Shown here: in pieces, positions 33,990 to 45,900 of the stretch
How the letters are laid out: every line of letters starts with the position of its first letter
How positions within the stretch are numbered: the stretch's first letter is position 1
Assembly: GCA_019828595.1 (NCBI GenBank)
Contig: JAHQRK010000002.1
Location: forward strand, 1,054,001 to 1,118,000
Length of the DNA stretch: 64,000 bases
Origin: Aphanomyces cochlioides
Lineage: Eukaryota > Oomycota > Saprolegniomycetes > Saprolegniales > Verrucalvaceae
Direction: 5' to 3'
Made by a program: the position numbers and the translations under genes
The notes under the pieces: generated by a model
Database searches by the model: none
What the model was told of the DNA's origin: nothing
The model's input: the letters and a program-made list of their open reading frames with translations, nothing else

Positions 33990-36900
33990 GGTCCTCGCGG
34001 CTTCAGTGCAGCCAACTTCATCGCATCCAAACCAACAACCACCACAGCCAACGTTCCCCAACTCTTCACTTGTCAACTTGTCCATTGTCACGGCCAATAT
34101 AAATGGCCTTTCGAGAGACAATGGAAACCAACTTGTCAACACCATGATCTCACGGAACGAGATCGTTGCCCTACAAGAAACCAAATTTGCCAGTGAGAAG
34201 AAATTCTCCACGTTCATGTTTCACCTTGCTCACGCTCTTGGTCATGACAAGTACTTCATTGCTGCCAATGACCATCGGCTTCTGGGAGGCGAACTTGAAC
34301 AATACCGATCTGGTGGCGTCGCCATGATCTTCCAACACACCATCCCTGGCTTCAACACACTTCACCATGAACGCCAATACGACATCGAAGATCGCTACAT
34401 GGTGGTCAGTTCAATGTGGGGAGACGACCCCATCTACTACCACAATGTCTACGCACCTGTTGAAGACAGCGAGCGAGACGCCTTCTTTGATGCCTTGCCA
34501 CGAAACTTCCCAATCGCGTCCAAACATGTCGTCATGGGAGACTTCAATCTCCCGATGGATCGAGCATTGGACTCAAGAGGCTCCACCACCTCAAACCACC
34601 AAGTCAACAGGCAGTCTTGTTTCGCGTGGCTACAAGAACTTGAGGTCGTCGACGCCTGGAGATCTTTCAACCCCACGAAGAAGGTTTACTCTTCGCCGAA
34701 GGGACTCAATCGGCTTGATTACATCTTCCTTCAGCCTGCCTTGTGTCGAATGTATTCTGCTGGCGAGTACTTCGAGCCTACAGCAAACACAGATCACTTA
34801 TGGCACAAAGTGGAGCTCCAACCAGTAAAAACAACACGCGTCAAGAGCTACTGGAAGCTGCCAAAAGAACTTTTGGCGATCCGAGAAGTTCGAGAGGCGA
34901 TTGTGTCCGAAGCCAGCGAACTGCTCGAGCGACTGCGGACATCGAACCAGCCAGGGGTCTTGTGGACTCAATGGCAACGCCGCACCAAACGCTTTCTTCA
35001 GAAATATCACGCTCGAATGGTAACGAACCAAAAGAACGCACTTCAAGAGGCCAAGATCCAATGGCTACAAGCTCAGTTACGACATCATCACGGACGCCTC
35101 ACCGAAGCAGCTCTCAATACTGCAAGGACACAGTATGAGACCAAGAAGCAAGACTTGAAACAGCACCACGCGGACTTGAGTTTTGACTTCCACGCCACCC
35201 AAAACGAGGCACCGACAAGTCATTTCTTTCGCAAACCACGCGCTCGGCAGTTTTCCATACCTATCGTCGAATGTTACGACGAACAAGGAAACGTCACTGC
35301 CATACCAGAGGAAATTCATGCAGCATTCAATCGTCATTGGTCGGCGGTGATGAGTGAAGGCGACTTTCAACCTACAAGTCCACAAGAGAAGTCACAGTTC
35401 TTGAATGTACTTGAGAGAAACTTACCCCAAGACGATTCAGAGGCTTTGGATGCGCCGTTGACGATCGAAGAGCTAGCGCAATCCATCAAGACGATGAATC
35501 CTCACAAGTCACCTGGAATAGATGGGTTCTCGGCTGGCTTTTACCAGCTACATCCAGCCTTGTTTGGCGAAATCTTGTCGGTAGTCTTCAACCACCAACT
35601 TCAGGAAGGCATCATGTTGGCCTCGCAACGCTGGTCCGCCATATCGTTGCTCTTCAAAGGCGGCGATCGACGCAACCCAGCAAACTATCGACCCATTGCC
35701 TTGATTCCAGTTGAAGTCAAAGTCCTATCGCGCGCGTTAGCGTATCGAATGTCACAAGTCTTACCGTTGATCGTCCAACCCGAACAAAATGGCTTCGTCA
35801 AAGGCAGGCGGATCCATGATCATGTCATCTTTCTGCAAGACCTTCAACATCATTGCACCACCTTCAATCAAGAAGCCTACGCGATGTTCCTGGACTTTGA
35901 AAAGGCCTATGATCGTGTGAATCATGAGTTCATGTTCGCCGTTTTGAAGAAATTCAATGTTGGAGATCACTTCATTGACTGGGTTAAGTTACTCTACAAC
36001 CAAACTCAAGTCAGTTTGAACATCAATGGCAGACTTACCGATCCATTCTATCCATCGCGAGGAGTCAAGCAAGGCGATCCGTTGTCTTCGATGCTTTTCG
36101 TCTTGACGATAGAACCGCTCGCTCAAATGCTTCGCAATCATCCCGAGTATGGTTACGCTTTCTCGGACTCTGGGATCGCTTCCGTTCTTCTCTTCGCCGA
36201 CGACACAACGCTCATCTCCAGCTCCGTGGGCGACTTGGAAGAACAGCTTAAGCTCGTCGACGAGTTTTGCCGTCACTCTGGAGCAAAACTCAATCGCAGT
36301 AAGAGCAAAGTCTTGACGCTAGACAACAATCAATCAGTATTCCAACATCCAAGATTGAACATGGTACCAAGTGGAACGCCAGTGAAATATCTTGGGATTG
36401 AACTGGGACACCAATTGGATCCTATGCTTCAAATCAATGCAATCAGCGATAAGTTTTACAAGTCGTTTACCACGAGGGCGTGTCGAGCAAGAACCCTCCA
36501 AGGCAGGCGGTTGCTTGTGAAAACGATGATCCTATCACAGCTTTGGCATTACACGATGGTGCTACCGATACCAGACAATACCGTGCGAAAATGGCAGTCT
36601 ATGGTCAACAAGTTTGTCATGAGTCGACGCACGCAAGCCGAAGACAAGTATTTGGCCCTTGCTCCAAGTGGCTTGATCCATGACTCGAAGACGGGCTTCA
36701 AAGTGCCGCATATTGCTTCAGTGATTCGAAAACAAAGAGTCACTCGTCTTCATCTCCTAGTCCAAGCTGATCAAGAAGAGCCTCCACAATGGGCAATCTT
36801 ACCGACAGATCGCTTGAGTCGTTGCATGTATCCATACTCTCGAGTGACAAATTGGGACTTCATGATGTATCATCCTAGCCCAAACAATAAGCTCGTCCAG

Positions 36901-38025
36901 TTCAAGTTGCTCTCACCGTTTTGGCGCAATGTCTGGAAGCAATGGGCTCAAATTCCAATGACAATGAAGACACCACACGAGCCTACGCTGAGTCAGATGA
37001 CACAAATGCCATTGTGGTTGTCGTCGCACCCTCTCTTTCAAGTCCCGGGTCGAGACGGGATATCGTCGCTTGCAATCACGCTTCAAAACCATCGCGACTG
37101 GTACAGACACCTTGCTCGGAGAAGCATACACTGCCTTGAAGACTTGTTGACTCCAGGTCGAACGTGGCCAACCTACGATGAGTTTCGTGAGTCGATGGAA
37201 GGCCACCTAGATCACTTCGTCGAAGAATTACCTGTCCCGACATCCTTCAAGCACTTTTACAAGCTGGTGACGCTGATTGCAACGAATGTTTGGACTCAAG
37301 CCAACAAGCGGCTAGACGCCCCGGTTGAAAACGATCCTAGTCCGCAAACGGTGATTTCATATCGACAAGGAGATGTCGACGTACCGTTCAAGTCGTGGAC
37401 GACGAAAATCATCAAGCGAGTGAGCTTCCATGCTCCTTTGTTAACGCGGCCGCATCCCTTCCACTCTAGCACACGTGAGACTCGAGCGAAAATCGCCAAA
37501 TACCTTTCACATTTTGTCAAGCCTTTTGCCAGTCTTGTGACGCCAGTTCAAGCAGATCTATGGACGCGAATTCTCTACGACATCATCCCAGTGGGCAATA
37601 AATTCAAGTACAAGGAGGCCACTGACCCAAGAGCACTTCGATGCTGCTACCCGAATTGTTATGCGCGAGAAACATTTCGGCACTTGTTCATGGAATGCAC
37701 AATCACACGAGATCTTTGGCTACAACATCGTGAGGCATGGAGTTTGTTTGGGGTTCGCTTTACCTGGGAGTGGGTCGAAAACATCGATGCTTTTCAAGTC
37801 GCGCAGCGATGGGCTCGATATCGAGACGTTCTCCATCGGCTCTGGTTTATGCTTGCTTCCGGCATTCTTCACCTCCTATGGACACACCGAAACAAAGTCA
37901 AGTTTGACGGAGCCAAGACACCACACTTACCAGCGTTGAACGATGTTGCGTTGCTTTTTGGGCGTCTAATGTCCGCCGATGGCTTCGCCACATTCACGAT
38001 CAAGACACCTATCAACAGGCAATGA
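33940..38025 (+). CDS. LINE-C ORF2: endonuclease-reverse transcriptase
   Basis: An uninterrupted ~1361-codon frame. It encodes the enzyme for target nicking and target-primed reverse transcription. Endonuclease motifs: IVTANINGLS, ALQETKFASE, YHNVYAPVED, MGDFNLPMD (GDFN at ~200-203), NRLDYIF, NTDHLWH. RT: LFKGGDRRNPANYRPIALIP, GFVKGRRIHDHVIF, A FLDFEKAYDRVNHEF, B GVKQGDPLSSMLFVL, C LLFADDTT (FADD ~752-755), D GAKLNRSKSK, E KYLGIELGH. C-terminal CCYPNCYARETFRHLFMEC is zinc-knuckle-like. No ATG precedes the endonuclease; the first in-frame one lies after its first motif, so initiation is unclear (frameshift from ORF1?). A C-terminal match (RRFLSKHPAIFKF) continues in another frame just past the stop, suggesting a late frameshift near 38015-38025. 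Confidence 0.93.
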   Translation: MATTIPACNAGTTCCTKVLAASVQPTSSHPNQQPPQPTFPNSSLVNLSIVTANINGLSRDNGNQLVNTMISRNEIVALQETKFASEKKFSTFMFHLAHALGHDKYFIAANDHRLLGGELEQYRSGGVAMIFQHTIPGFNTLHHERQYDIEDRYMVVSSMWGDDPIYYHNVYAPVEDSERDAFFDALPRNFPIASKHVVMGDFNLPMDRALDSRGSTTSNHQVNRQSCFAWLQELEVVDAWRSFNPTKKVYSSPKGLNRLDYIFLQPALCRMYSAGEYFEPTANTDHLWHKVELQPVKTTRVKSYWKLPKELLAIREVREAIVSEASELLERLRTSNQPGVLWTQWQRRTKRFLQKYHARMVTNQKNALQEAKIQWLQAQLRHHHGRLTEAALNTARTQYETKKQDLKQHHADLSFDFHATQNEAPTSHFFRKPRARQFSIPIVECYDEQGNVTAIPEEIHAAFNRHWSAVMSEGDFQPTSPQEKSQFLNVLERNLPQDDSEALDAPLTIEELAQSIKTMNPHKSPGIDGFSAGFYQLHPALFGEILSVVFNHQLQEGIMLASQRWSAISLLFKGGDRRNPANYRPIALIPVEVKVLSRALAYRMSQVLPLIVQPEQNGFVKGRRIHDHVIFLQDLQHHCTTFNQEAYAMFLDFEKAYDRVNHEFMFAVLKKFNVGDHFIDWVKLLYNQTQVSLNINGRLTDPFYPSRGVKQGDPLSSMLFVLTIEPLAQMLRNHPEYGYAFSDSGIASVLLFADDTTLISSSVGDLEEQLKLVDEFCRHSGAKLNRSKSKVLTLDNNQSVFQHPRLNMVPSGTPVKYLGIELGHQLDPMLQINAISDKFYKSFTTRACRARTLQGRRLLVKTMILSQLWHYTMVLPIPDNTVRKWQSMVNKFVMSRRTQAEDKYLALAPSGLIHDSKTGFKVPHIASVIRKQRVTRLHLLVQADQEEPPQWAILPTDRLSRCMYPYSRVTNWDFMMYHPSPNNKLVQFKLLSPFWRNVWKQWAQIPMTMKTPHEPTLSQMTQMPLWLSSHPLFQVPGRDGISSLAITLQNHRDWYRHLARRSIHCLEDLLTPGRTWPTYDEFRESMEGHLDHFVEELPVPTSFKHFYKLVTLIATNVWTQANKRLDAPVENDPSPQTVISYRQGDVDVPFKSWTTKIIKRVSFHAPLLTRPHPFHSSTRETRAKIAKYLSHFVKPFASLVTPVQADLWTRILYDIIPVGNKFKYKEATDPRALRCCYPNCYARETFRHLFMECTITRDLWLQHREAWSLFGVRFTWEWVENIDAFQVAQRWARYRDVLHRLWFMLASGILHLLWTHRNKVKFDGAKTPHLPALNDVALLFGRLMSADGFATFTIKTPINRQ

Positions 38026-39966
38026 TTATCCTTGGATTGTTAAGACACCGTGGTTCGTACCGCCGATTTTTGAGTAAACATCCCGCAATCTTCAAGTTCA
38101 AGTTGGCTTGATTACTCCGGCTGATTAGTCAACATGATGGATCTACAAGTTGAAGTGAGATCTTTGTTTGAATTGAAGCAAACTTACCCGCAAGCGCGCC
38201 AAAGTTTTGAAGCCAAGTCCAACCAAGTTGAAATTCAACTACAAAAATCAAGAAAAATCGACAATTCAAGGGTGAATTACGAAATTAAAAAATTGGGCAG
38301 CGCTTCGCACAAAATCGGCGAGGTCTTTCGGAAAGACTTGGTGGTTTTCGCCAACTTCGCTTGAAAAAGCAAGAAAAAAACAAGCTAAGCACAAAAGTCA
38401 AGCAAAAACAAAGGAAACAACTTACGAAGTTGGTCGAATGGACCGCGGATGGCTGGCCCGGCGTAGCCAATTCCCACCTTCTTGGACGCGCCGACGACGA
38501 ATCATCGGCGCCAAAATGGGCGACCGGTCGCAAAAATCGCTCGCTCGCTCGCTTTCCTAAACAAGTCATACCAACAAGCACGAGATACAAACCAAGCCAA
38601 ATCGCTGAAGTCTTCCTTGAAGCCCCGGGGCACCCCCTTGAGACAAAGTCCCAAGGGTTGAAAGTCGCGGCCGAAGCCACGACTCGACGGCGGCAAAGTA
38701 AAAAGGCAACGCGCCCTCAAGAAGTATCCGGGTAGGGGGACTACCAACTGGCCTAGGAGCGATCGGAGGTATCCCCCCCTCGTCACACCCCACAGCCAGC
38801 TTTTTTCGGCACTCCAAGCGACACGCTGGCGACTCCACAAAAGCAGAGCCGACTTGGAAAAAAGTCTTCGCGCTTTTCTTCCTTGAACGCCTTGGACGCC
38901 TTCTTCTCAAAAGCCAGCCGAATCAAACCACGAGCAGAAAGACGGGTGAGGCCCTGCGTCCCGACACTCACGAAGGGACGGAGATTTGACCGCTCGCTAT
39001 TCGCTCCAGCTGGCTCTTGTTCTTGAACGCCTTGAATCTTGTCTTCCTTGAAGCCCATCGCCTTCTTTAGCCATCGTGTATCGCGGTCGCACCCATCGCA
39101 CCCATGGCAGATCGCACCCACGGCAAGTCGCACCCACGGCAAGTCACACGAGCGTCGGCATAGCAAGCGGCAAAAACACGGCAGCACGGACACGGTAGCG
39201 GCAACAACGGCACGGCACAGCAAGCGACCACAGCAGCAGCAGCACGGCACACCAAGCGGCAACAACAACACAACACGACCACGAACAGCAACTTCAGCGG
39301 CCAAACGAAGCAGCAGAGCGACAGCATCACGGCGGCATGGCAGCGGCAAAATTGAAAAATGGCCAAGGAACTTTTCAAAACATCCTCAAGGAAGTTCTCC
39401 GCCACTCAAATTTTCAAGTCCGGCAAGAAAAAAATCCAGTGAACTTCCTCTGGCAAGACCATACAAACATCAAGACACGATCAACGACCCAAGAACATGC
39501 GACAACAAGGCACCCATGACGACTGCACAATCGACGGTGACGCACCAACGTTCAACGACGATGGCACTTTGCGACAAGAAAAAATCCAGTGGAAGATTAG
39601 TTCACACATCATCTGGTGCCAATGGTCCTGTCCAAGATTAGTCAAAGCAACATGTGGACGTTCTGAAGCCAGTCCAAGATTACTCCACACCCATCTGACG
39701 TCGAAGACAAGACAAGTCTGTCCCATGTCTACATCGCCCAAGACCATTCATGTTGTTACACGACATGAAGACCACAATCGACAGCACATGCGACGTGTCA
39801 AGAAGCCAACTTTTACCTGTATCAACTGATACAACAAAAATCAAGTTTCAAGAGGTAAATCTGCTTGCGTTCAAATCTCACAAGCACCAATATTATTCAC
39901 TCAAGAGTGATTAATGACGGTCATTATTATTTAGCGTATAATTAAATTCAATATACGCGATTGTAC
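38026..39966 (+). other. LINE-C 3' region, no recognised gene
   Basis: About 1.9 kb between the ORF2 stop and the tRNA-like terminus. No ORF here resembles a known family. 38440-39350 is GC-rich with low-complexity stretches: GCTCGCTCGCTCGC near 38540, recurring CCTTGAACGCCTTG motifs, and a CGGCA/CAGCAG-rich tract at 39160-39350. A short minisatellite (TCGCACCCACGGCAAG, two full copies and diverged ones) lies at 39085-39145. It may be 3' UTR, or a separate insertion inside it. Confidence 0.5.
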
Positions 39967-39983
39967 ACTGCGCTACACCCCCA
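39967..39983. repeat. tRNA-Ala 5'-end target sequence at the LINE-C/LINE-A1 junction
   Basis: ACTGCGCTACACCCCCA equals the antisense 5' end of the tRNA-Ala gene, with no other tRNA sequence present. It is the target segment left between consecutive insertions. Confidence 0.85.
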
Positions 39984-40078
39984 ACTTTCCTTTTTACCGT
40001 GTCCATCACACCCAAAGAAAGTACCACCGTCTCCTCAAGACACCGACCCGCAGGAACCCACGCTCTCGCCCAGCTACC

Positions 40079-42847
40079 ATGTCTTCTCTGTCGTCTAATC
40101 AAGACCCCACTCGTCGTGCCTGTCCTTCTCCGGCTTCTAAGACGCCCGCCGACCAAGGACTTCCACCGCTCGAATCGTCTCCCATCGACTGCGCTCAGCC
40201 AACCACGACGCTTCGTCAACAAGTCGGAACGCCAACTACAAGTCTGCAACAATCTCCAGTCATTCGACCAACTCCTCTCGAACCTACCGCTTGCCTTAGA
40301 ACCCCGCTTGCATGCGCTGCCGACGTGCCGCCTGTGCCGGAGATGCAGGTTGGATCGACCATCGCCGACGATGAGCACAGCGTTGCCACTGCCGGGAATT
40401 CGCCTCTGCTTGATACCGTCGCTCGTGACGCCGGGGAGAGCATGCCTGCTGTCCTGGCTGGCACGACTGGGCCGTCGGCCGGTGGTGACCAAACCAGCGC
40501 TCTTGAGCCGCGGCCACTGAATCTGGCAACGGAAGAGGATGAGCAAGAACTGGATCTTACTAAACCAATCACTGACGTCCATATGGAGAGCGCACCCATA
40601 TCAGGAACACATCATCACGGCGATCCACCACGACCGATCCGTCGAGTGATCGACTTGACCAATCCACCCGAGTTAGCCGAAGGCAATACCATGCCCAAAC
40701 GAAAAGATGACTCCCTGCCGCCGACTTATGCGTCGGTGCTCAAGCAGTCTGCGGACAACACCACGCAGAGTGATGTGAAATGTTACTTATCTCGCCCGTC
40801 TCGTACCATGCTACTCAAGCTAATGGAGCTTGCAGAGAAGGATTCTACGACGGATGACGAAATGTTTGAAGCCATCCAGAACGCTTGGTCGTACCCAAAA
40901 CGAGTTGGCACGGGTATATTCTGGATCGAAACATCAACAGCGTTGATCTCTGAAACCAACGATAAAATCATCAGAAGCATTATGAGCGACAACGGAGATA
41001 AACCGTGGATCTCACGCATGCCCGACTTTCTCCAGGTTAACAAAGCTAGAGGAGGGGACGTGGTTGTGACTGTTACCAGCGAGGAGACCAGATTGGCCAT
41101 GCTTGGTCAAACTGTCTCTATTCTCGGCACTGACTACAAGGTGTCAGCTCCCAAAGCATCAACGCACAAGACTTCTTCAAGTAAGAAGGAACAGAGTGGA
41201 CTGGATGATCTCTATTATATGGACATCGTTGGCACACGATACAACTTCGACGCTCAGCTCTTGTTGAGAGGGCTCCGCAGACTTAAAACGAATCCTCTGT
41301 ACGTTAGTGTCAAGTCTATATACGACTCCAAACACTACAGTACGGTCATGCACCCAAATATATGGAGAGTCTACTTCAACCAGAGCGAGCAACCACCTGC
41401 ACTTCTTGTCAATGGACTTGTTGTGGACGAACTTGTTCTACAAGGGGTGCGTTATGGAGTCTTCGTGAAAAATTACGTCAAGCAAACAACCCCAAGGCAA
41501 GGCCGTGCCTCATAACACTGCATTGACTTGGATAAACTTCTTCACAACGGCAATGATAATGGCACCAATGAGCCACCTGCCGAGAGCAATATACAGAAAC
41601 GCCAACGGCTTCCTTCGACTGAGTGTGATCGTATTCAAACACAAACGAAACAAACGGAAACCTCGGTGACCAACATAAACAGAGAGAGCTCTAACGTTGA
41701 GGAGGTGTCTGAAATCGTCGCCCCAGTTCCTAGCCTAATCGAGGGAGACAATTTTGGCGAATCCCAAACTGCGGGGGATGCTTTCCAATCCATGCTTGAA
41801 GACATGGAAGTGGAAGAATTTGTCCACCCAAAAAGACCACTGAAACTTACAACCAACAAACGCACGCGCGACGAAGCAGAGCTAAATAGCAACAAAGGAT
41901 GGATAACATCCAATATGTTTGATGCTCTTAGTGGGGTCGACATCCAGCCCAAGTTGGTCCAAATTCAACAGGATTCTTCTATTTATGCGTACACCATGGA
42001 GATCACGCTTCCTACACCGGGAAAATTTCATGGACGTATATCTATTCGTCGCATGCGACCGCGTCGCCACAGCATGGTATGGCATCCAAACAATTTAACC
42101 ATGAGGCAAATCGAGACAGAACTGGCCAAACTCAGCGACACTCAGGATGAGAACATAGCACGGGGACGTATTGAACAAGCCCTAGAGACAACGGAGGAAG
42201 AGGTTCGTCAACTCCTAGACACAGCTCAAGCGGAAAATCTTTGGCGCTGGATCAGTCAGGATCCTTGTAAGGCCAATGTAGCATGCACACGAGCTTTGTT
42301 GTCCAACCCAAATGACATGCGTACTCTGGCATACTTTCATGCCTGGCATAGGTGGACCGTTGCTTCTACACTCCCACGAGTGACTACATTAATGAGGCAT
42401 TCGAATCAATATTTTCAATCAAGCCTACGCCAGAGTTCCTCCAGCATGCTTTTACAAATCATACAGGCGACAACTCCACCGACTCTCAATATCGACATAT
42501 CAGAGGTGGAGCTTGCGCTCGCGCTCTTTGAAATCCTATTAGCTACACAAGCTGATCCCTATTTCAAAGACGAAGCTTGGTTAGTCAGCATCACAAAGCA
42601 TCCTGTCATTTGGCTGCCTGTGCATAACGCTCAAAATATGGTGGCCACTGATACACTATGGGGTATACTTCATTCATCAGTTGGACACGCATTGGTCTCG
42701 AACATGAGAAAAGCAATTCCAGGGGGTCTGCTGGAGGTGCTTGCCAGCTTGCAATCCCACAACTACACCTACGAGAAGGGCGGCATGATGGCCTTCGTAC
42801 CAGGGTCAGTGCCAACGTTGGATATGGTTCGCCCGTACCGAATGTAA
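40079..42847 (+). pseudogene. LINE-A1 ORF1 with one in-frame stop
   Basis: A 923-codon frame from ATG 40079 to TAA 42845-42847, interrupted by TAA at 41513-41515. Beyond the stop the same frame continues (HCIDLDKL...), and the inverted unit copies read through here (PHCLDLDKF), so it is a nonsense mutation. The likely role is RNA binding and RNP formation. Residues ~1-240 are Pro/Ser/Thr-rich. Residues ~270-480 contain two modules (KARGGDVVVTVTSEETRLAM; LYYMDIVGTRYNFDAQ; HPNIWRVYF; YGVFVKNYV) whose layout resembles LINE-B ORF1. An acidic linker follows, then a helical C-terminal domain (RMRPRRHSMVWHPNNLTM, FHAWHRWTVASTLPR, VELALALFEIL, FKDEAWLVS). No CCHC motif was found. Confidence 0.88.
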
Positions 42848-42931
42848 GGCTCCTCAACGGCATATCTGCACAGACACCGATCTCAACCACAGGAAAACGC
42901 ATACACGTCGCACATTACAACAGAACTATCT
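42845..42931 (+). promoter_or_regulatory. ORF1 stop and in-frame linker to ORF2 (candidate readthrough site)
   Basis: ORF1 ends CGA-ATG-TAA-GGC. The same frame then stays open for 28 codons into ORF2, with no second stop and no ATG before the endonuclease domain. Copy A2 has the same CGA-ATG-TAA-GGC followed by 45 open codons in frame. Readthrough of the UAA, or termination-coupled reinitiation, could produce ORF2 protein. This is inference from two copies. Confidence 0.5.
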
Positions 42932-45900
42932 TTGTTGACCGTGAACATAAATGGCTTCAAGGATAATGGCCATCGGGTCATCTCTCAACTCATGTCCAGG
43001 CACACAATTGTCGCGATCCAGGAAACCAAATTGGCAAGCAAATTCCAATATGACAAGGTCTGTTTCCACCTTGACCATGTCCTTGGGGTTGGCAACTACT
43101 TTCTTGCAACTAACGATCACAGACACAGCTCTCTAACTGTGGAAGCAAGACGAAGCAGTGGCGTCATGCTTCTTTTTCAAAAAGACACACCAGGCTTCGA
43201 ACATCTACAACATTTAGACCACCTGGATATATCAGACAGGTACATGATTGTCCAGACGAAATGGGCCAATCGGGCAGTTTACTTCCACAATGTGTATGCT
43301 CCTGTGGAAAACGATTCTCGAGAAGCCTTCTTTGAAGAACTCCCAAGAGACTTCCCCTTGGACTCCATTCATATTGTTATGGGGGACTTCAATCTACCCA
43401 TAGACCGTGACTTGGACTCTGTAACTGGTATCACAAACCATCATAAGAGTAGACAGGAATGCATGACATGGCTCCAAGCCCTGGGTATCATAGATGCATG
43501 GAGACTCCATCACCCAGAGCAACGTATATATTCATCACCACGGTCCAAAAACCGTCTTGACTACATCTTCGCATCAACAAAGCTAGTTGAGGATGCGTAC
43601 CGAGAATCGTCATATTTTCCATGCACCGATCCGACTGACCATCTTTGTCATTCAGTGAGTTTCCTCCCTGTTGGTGTTCTTACGTCGAAGTCGTACTGGA
43701 AAATTCCCAAGGAGCTTTTGACAATTCCAGAAGTCCGACGGGTTATCCAGGAGGAAGCAAAAGTACTTTTACAAACAATGGAGACAGCAAACAACATTGG
43801 GGTGCTTTGGGCCGGCTGGAAGAAGAGAACACGTAGATTTCTTCAGACGTACCATGCACGATATCTAGCTCAACGCACACGATCACGAGATCAAGCGCTA
43901 CTTCAGTGGCTCCAAGCCAAAAATTCCCACCAAGCGCGTCGTCTCACTGACGATGAACTTCTGGTTGCCAAAGTCGCCTATGAGACGGCCATGGCTGATT
44001 GGCAGCAGCAACAAAATGACCTCCAATTCGATTTTCACGCTACACAAAACGAGGTCTCGACCCAACACTTTTTTCGACCACCCAAACGAAAGCTGTATCG
44101 TGTACCTATCGTCGAGGTCTACCAAAGCGACGGCACTTGTACATCAGTTCCATCGCTTATACAACAAGCGTTTCACGAGAAGTGGAGCAACGTTATGTGT
44201 GAGCGTGACTTTATACAACCAAACCGTAAGCTTAGACGGAGATTCTTACGACGACTTCGCACTCGACTGACAGATGATCAACAAAGAGATTTAGACTCCC
44301 CCATCACAAGTGACGAAATGGCTGAAGCCATCAAAACGATGCATCCCAACAAAACGCCGGGTTTGGATGGGTTCTCGGCTGGTTTCTATCAAATCGACCC
44401 GAGACTCTTTGGTGAAATTTTAAGACGAGTGTTTGAATACCAACTCCAGAGAGGGGAATTATTGGGAATTCAACGCCGGTCAGCCGTCTCCCTCCTCTTC
44501 AAAGGGGGAGACAGAAAAAATACGGGAAACTATCGACCTATTTCGTTGATACCTATCGAGGTGAAGATTCTCACTCGAGTGTTGGCCTACCGTGTTAGCT
44601 CGCTCCTTCCCAGGCTCATCCATCCTACTCAGATGGGCTTTGTGAAGGGAAGGCGCATACATGACCACGTTATTTTCCTCCGAGATCTGCAACACAAACA
44701 CACATTAGACGAGGAAGAAGGCTACGCCATGTTCCTCGACTTCGAGAAGGCGTACGACCGAATCAATTGGGAATACATGATGGACACATTGGAAGCGTTT
44801 AACTTTGGGCCACAATTCCTCAGATGGATCCGTCTATTGTATAATCAACCCATTGCACACCTCATTATCAACGGTGCACTGAGTGAGGCTATTCGACCAA
44901 CGCGTGGAGTAAAACAAGGAGACCCCCTATCGTCGCTGTTGTTTGTCCTCTCAGTCGAACCACTAAGTCAACTACTCAGAGATCACGAGGAATTGGGCAT
45001 CGCGTTCTCTGAAACGCAAATTGCAACCACACTTTTGTTTGCCGATGACACTACACTTCTGGCCTCGTCACTGGTAAACCTCGAGTACCAGCTCGAACTC
45101 GTGGACGAGTTTTGTGGCTTCTCTGGGGCTAAGCTCAATCGTCATAAATGCAAAACATTGACATTAAACGAAAACCAGAGCATTATTCCACACCCGAAGC
45201 TGAATATGGTGGCCAGTGGCGTTCCCATCCGATACCTTGGCATTTTCTTGGGTCACAAACTGGACTCCCAACTACAATTGAACAGTATCTCAGATACGTT
45301 CTATAGGACCTTTGTGGAGTGGGGATGTCGGGCACGCACGCTCAAAGGACGTCGCCTCATTGTAAATACGATGGTTCTATCGAAATTATGGTACTACACG
45401 GCTGTGATACCCGTACCTCCGGAATTAGTCAACAAATGGCAAACCATGGTGGCTAAATACATCCTGGGACGGCGTGTCCACAAGGATGACAAATATATTG
45501 CACCTACCAATTATGGTCTCGCGTACAATAAAGCCATTGGACTCCGTATGCCTCACATAGCTTCACAAATTCGGACACAACGATTACAAAGGTTGCAGCT
45601 GCTTATGGCGTCGGAGCTCATGAATGAAGAGCTATGGCCAATCCTTCCAAAAGAGATGTGGATTCGGTGCACGAAGCCCTACTGCAGACTCACAACATGG
45701 GATATGTTGCATTATGTCCCGAATATAAGGACAAAGCTGATCCAACCCAACTCGTTATCACCCTTTTGGCTCGATGTGTGGACAGAATGGGGGAGAACCA
45801 CATACACTTCTCTTTGGCCGGTGCAGCCCAAATTTACACAACTGGTCAATATGCCAATTTGGCTACAGCGGCACCCACTCTTCCTGGTTCCAACGGAGGA

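Larger units (their letters stand above)
33812..39982 (+). mobile_element. LINE-C non-LTR retrotransposon, 5'-truncated
   Basis: Contains a short ORF1 tail, an intact ORF2 and a ~1.9-kb 3' region. It ends CGATTGTACACTGCGCTACA plus CCCCC, that is, antisense tRNA-Ala 5' end, and the next element (LINE-A1) starts two bases later. The ending shows that this family too sits at the tRNA-Ala 5' edge. The left edge abuts unit 7 internal sequence rather than a tRNA end, so it arose by rearrangement, or by truncated insertion elsewhere followed by recombination. Confidence 0.85.

Noticed and set aside
34171..37939. Many short ORFs antisense or out of frame within LINE-C ORF2
   Set aside because: Shadows of a single 1361-codon frame with all endonuclease and RT motifs.
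38285..39349. 131-188-aa ORFs on the minus strand in the LINE-C tail
   Set aside because: Composition is driven by low-complexity GC-rich tracts (CCCC, RRR, SSLL runs), and no domain is recognisable.
42606..42966. ORFs spanning the ORF1/ORF2 junction in A1 in other frames
   Set aside because: Not conserved in A2 and without motif content. The in-frame stop arrangement is the more economical reading.
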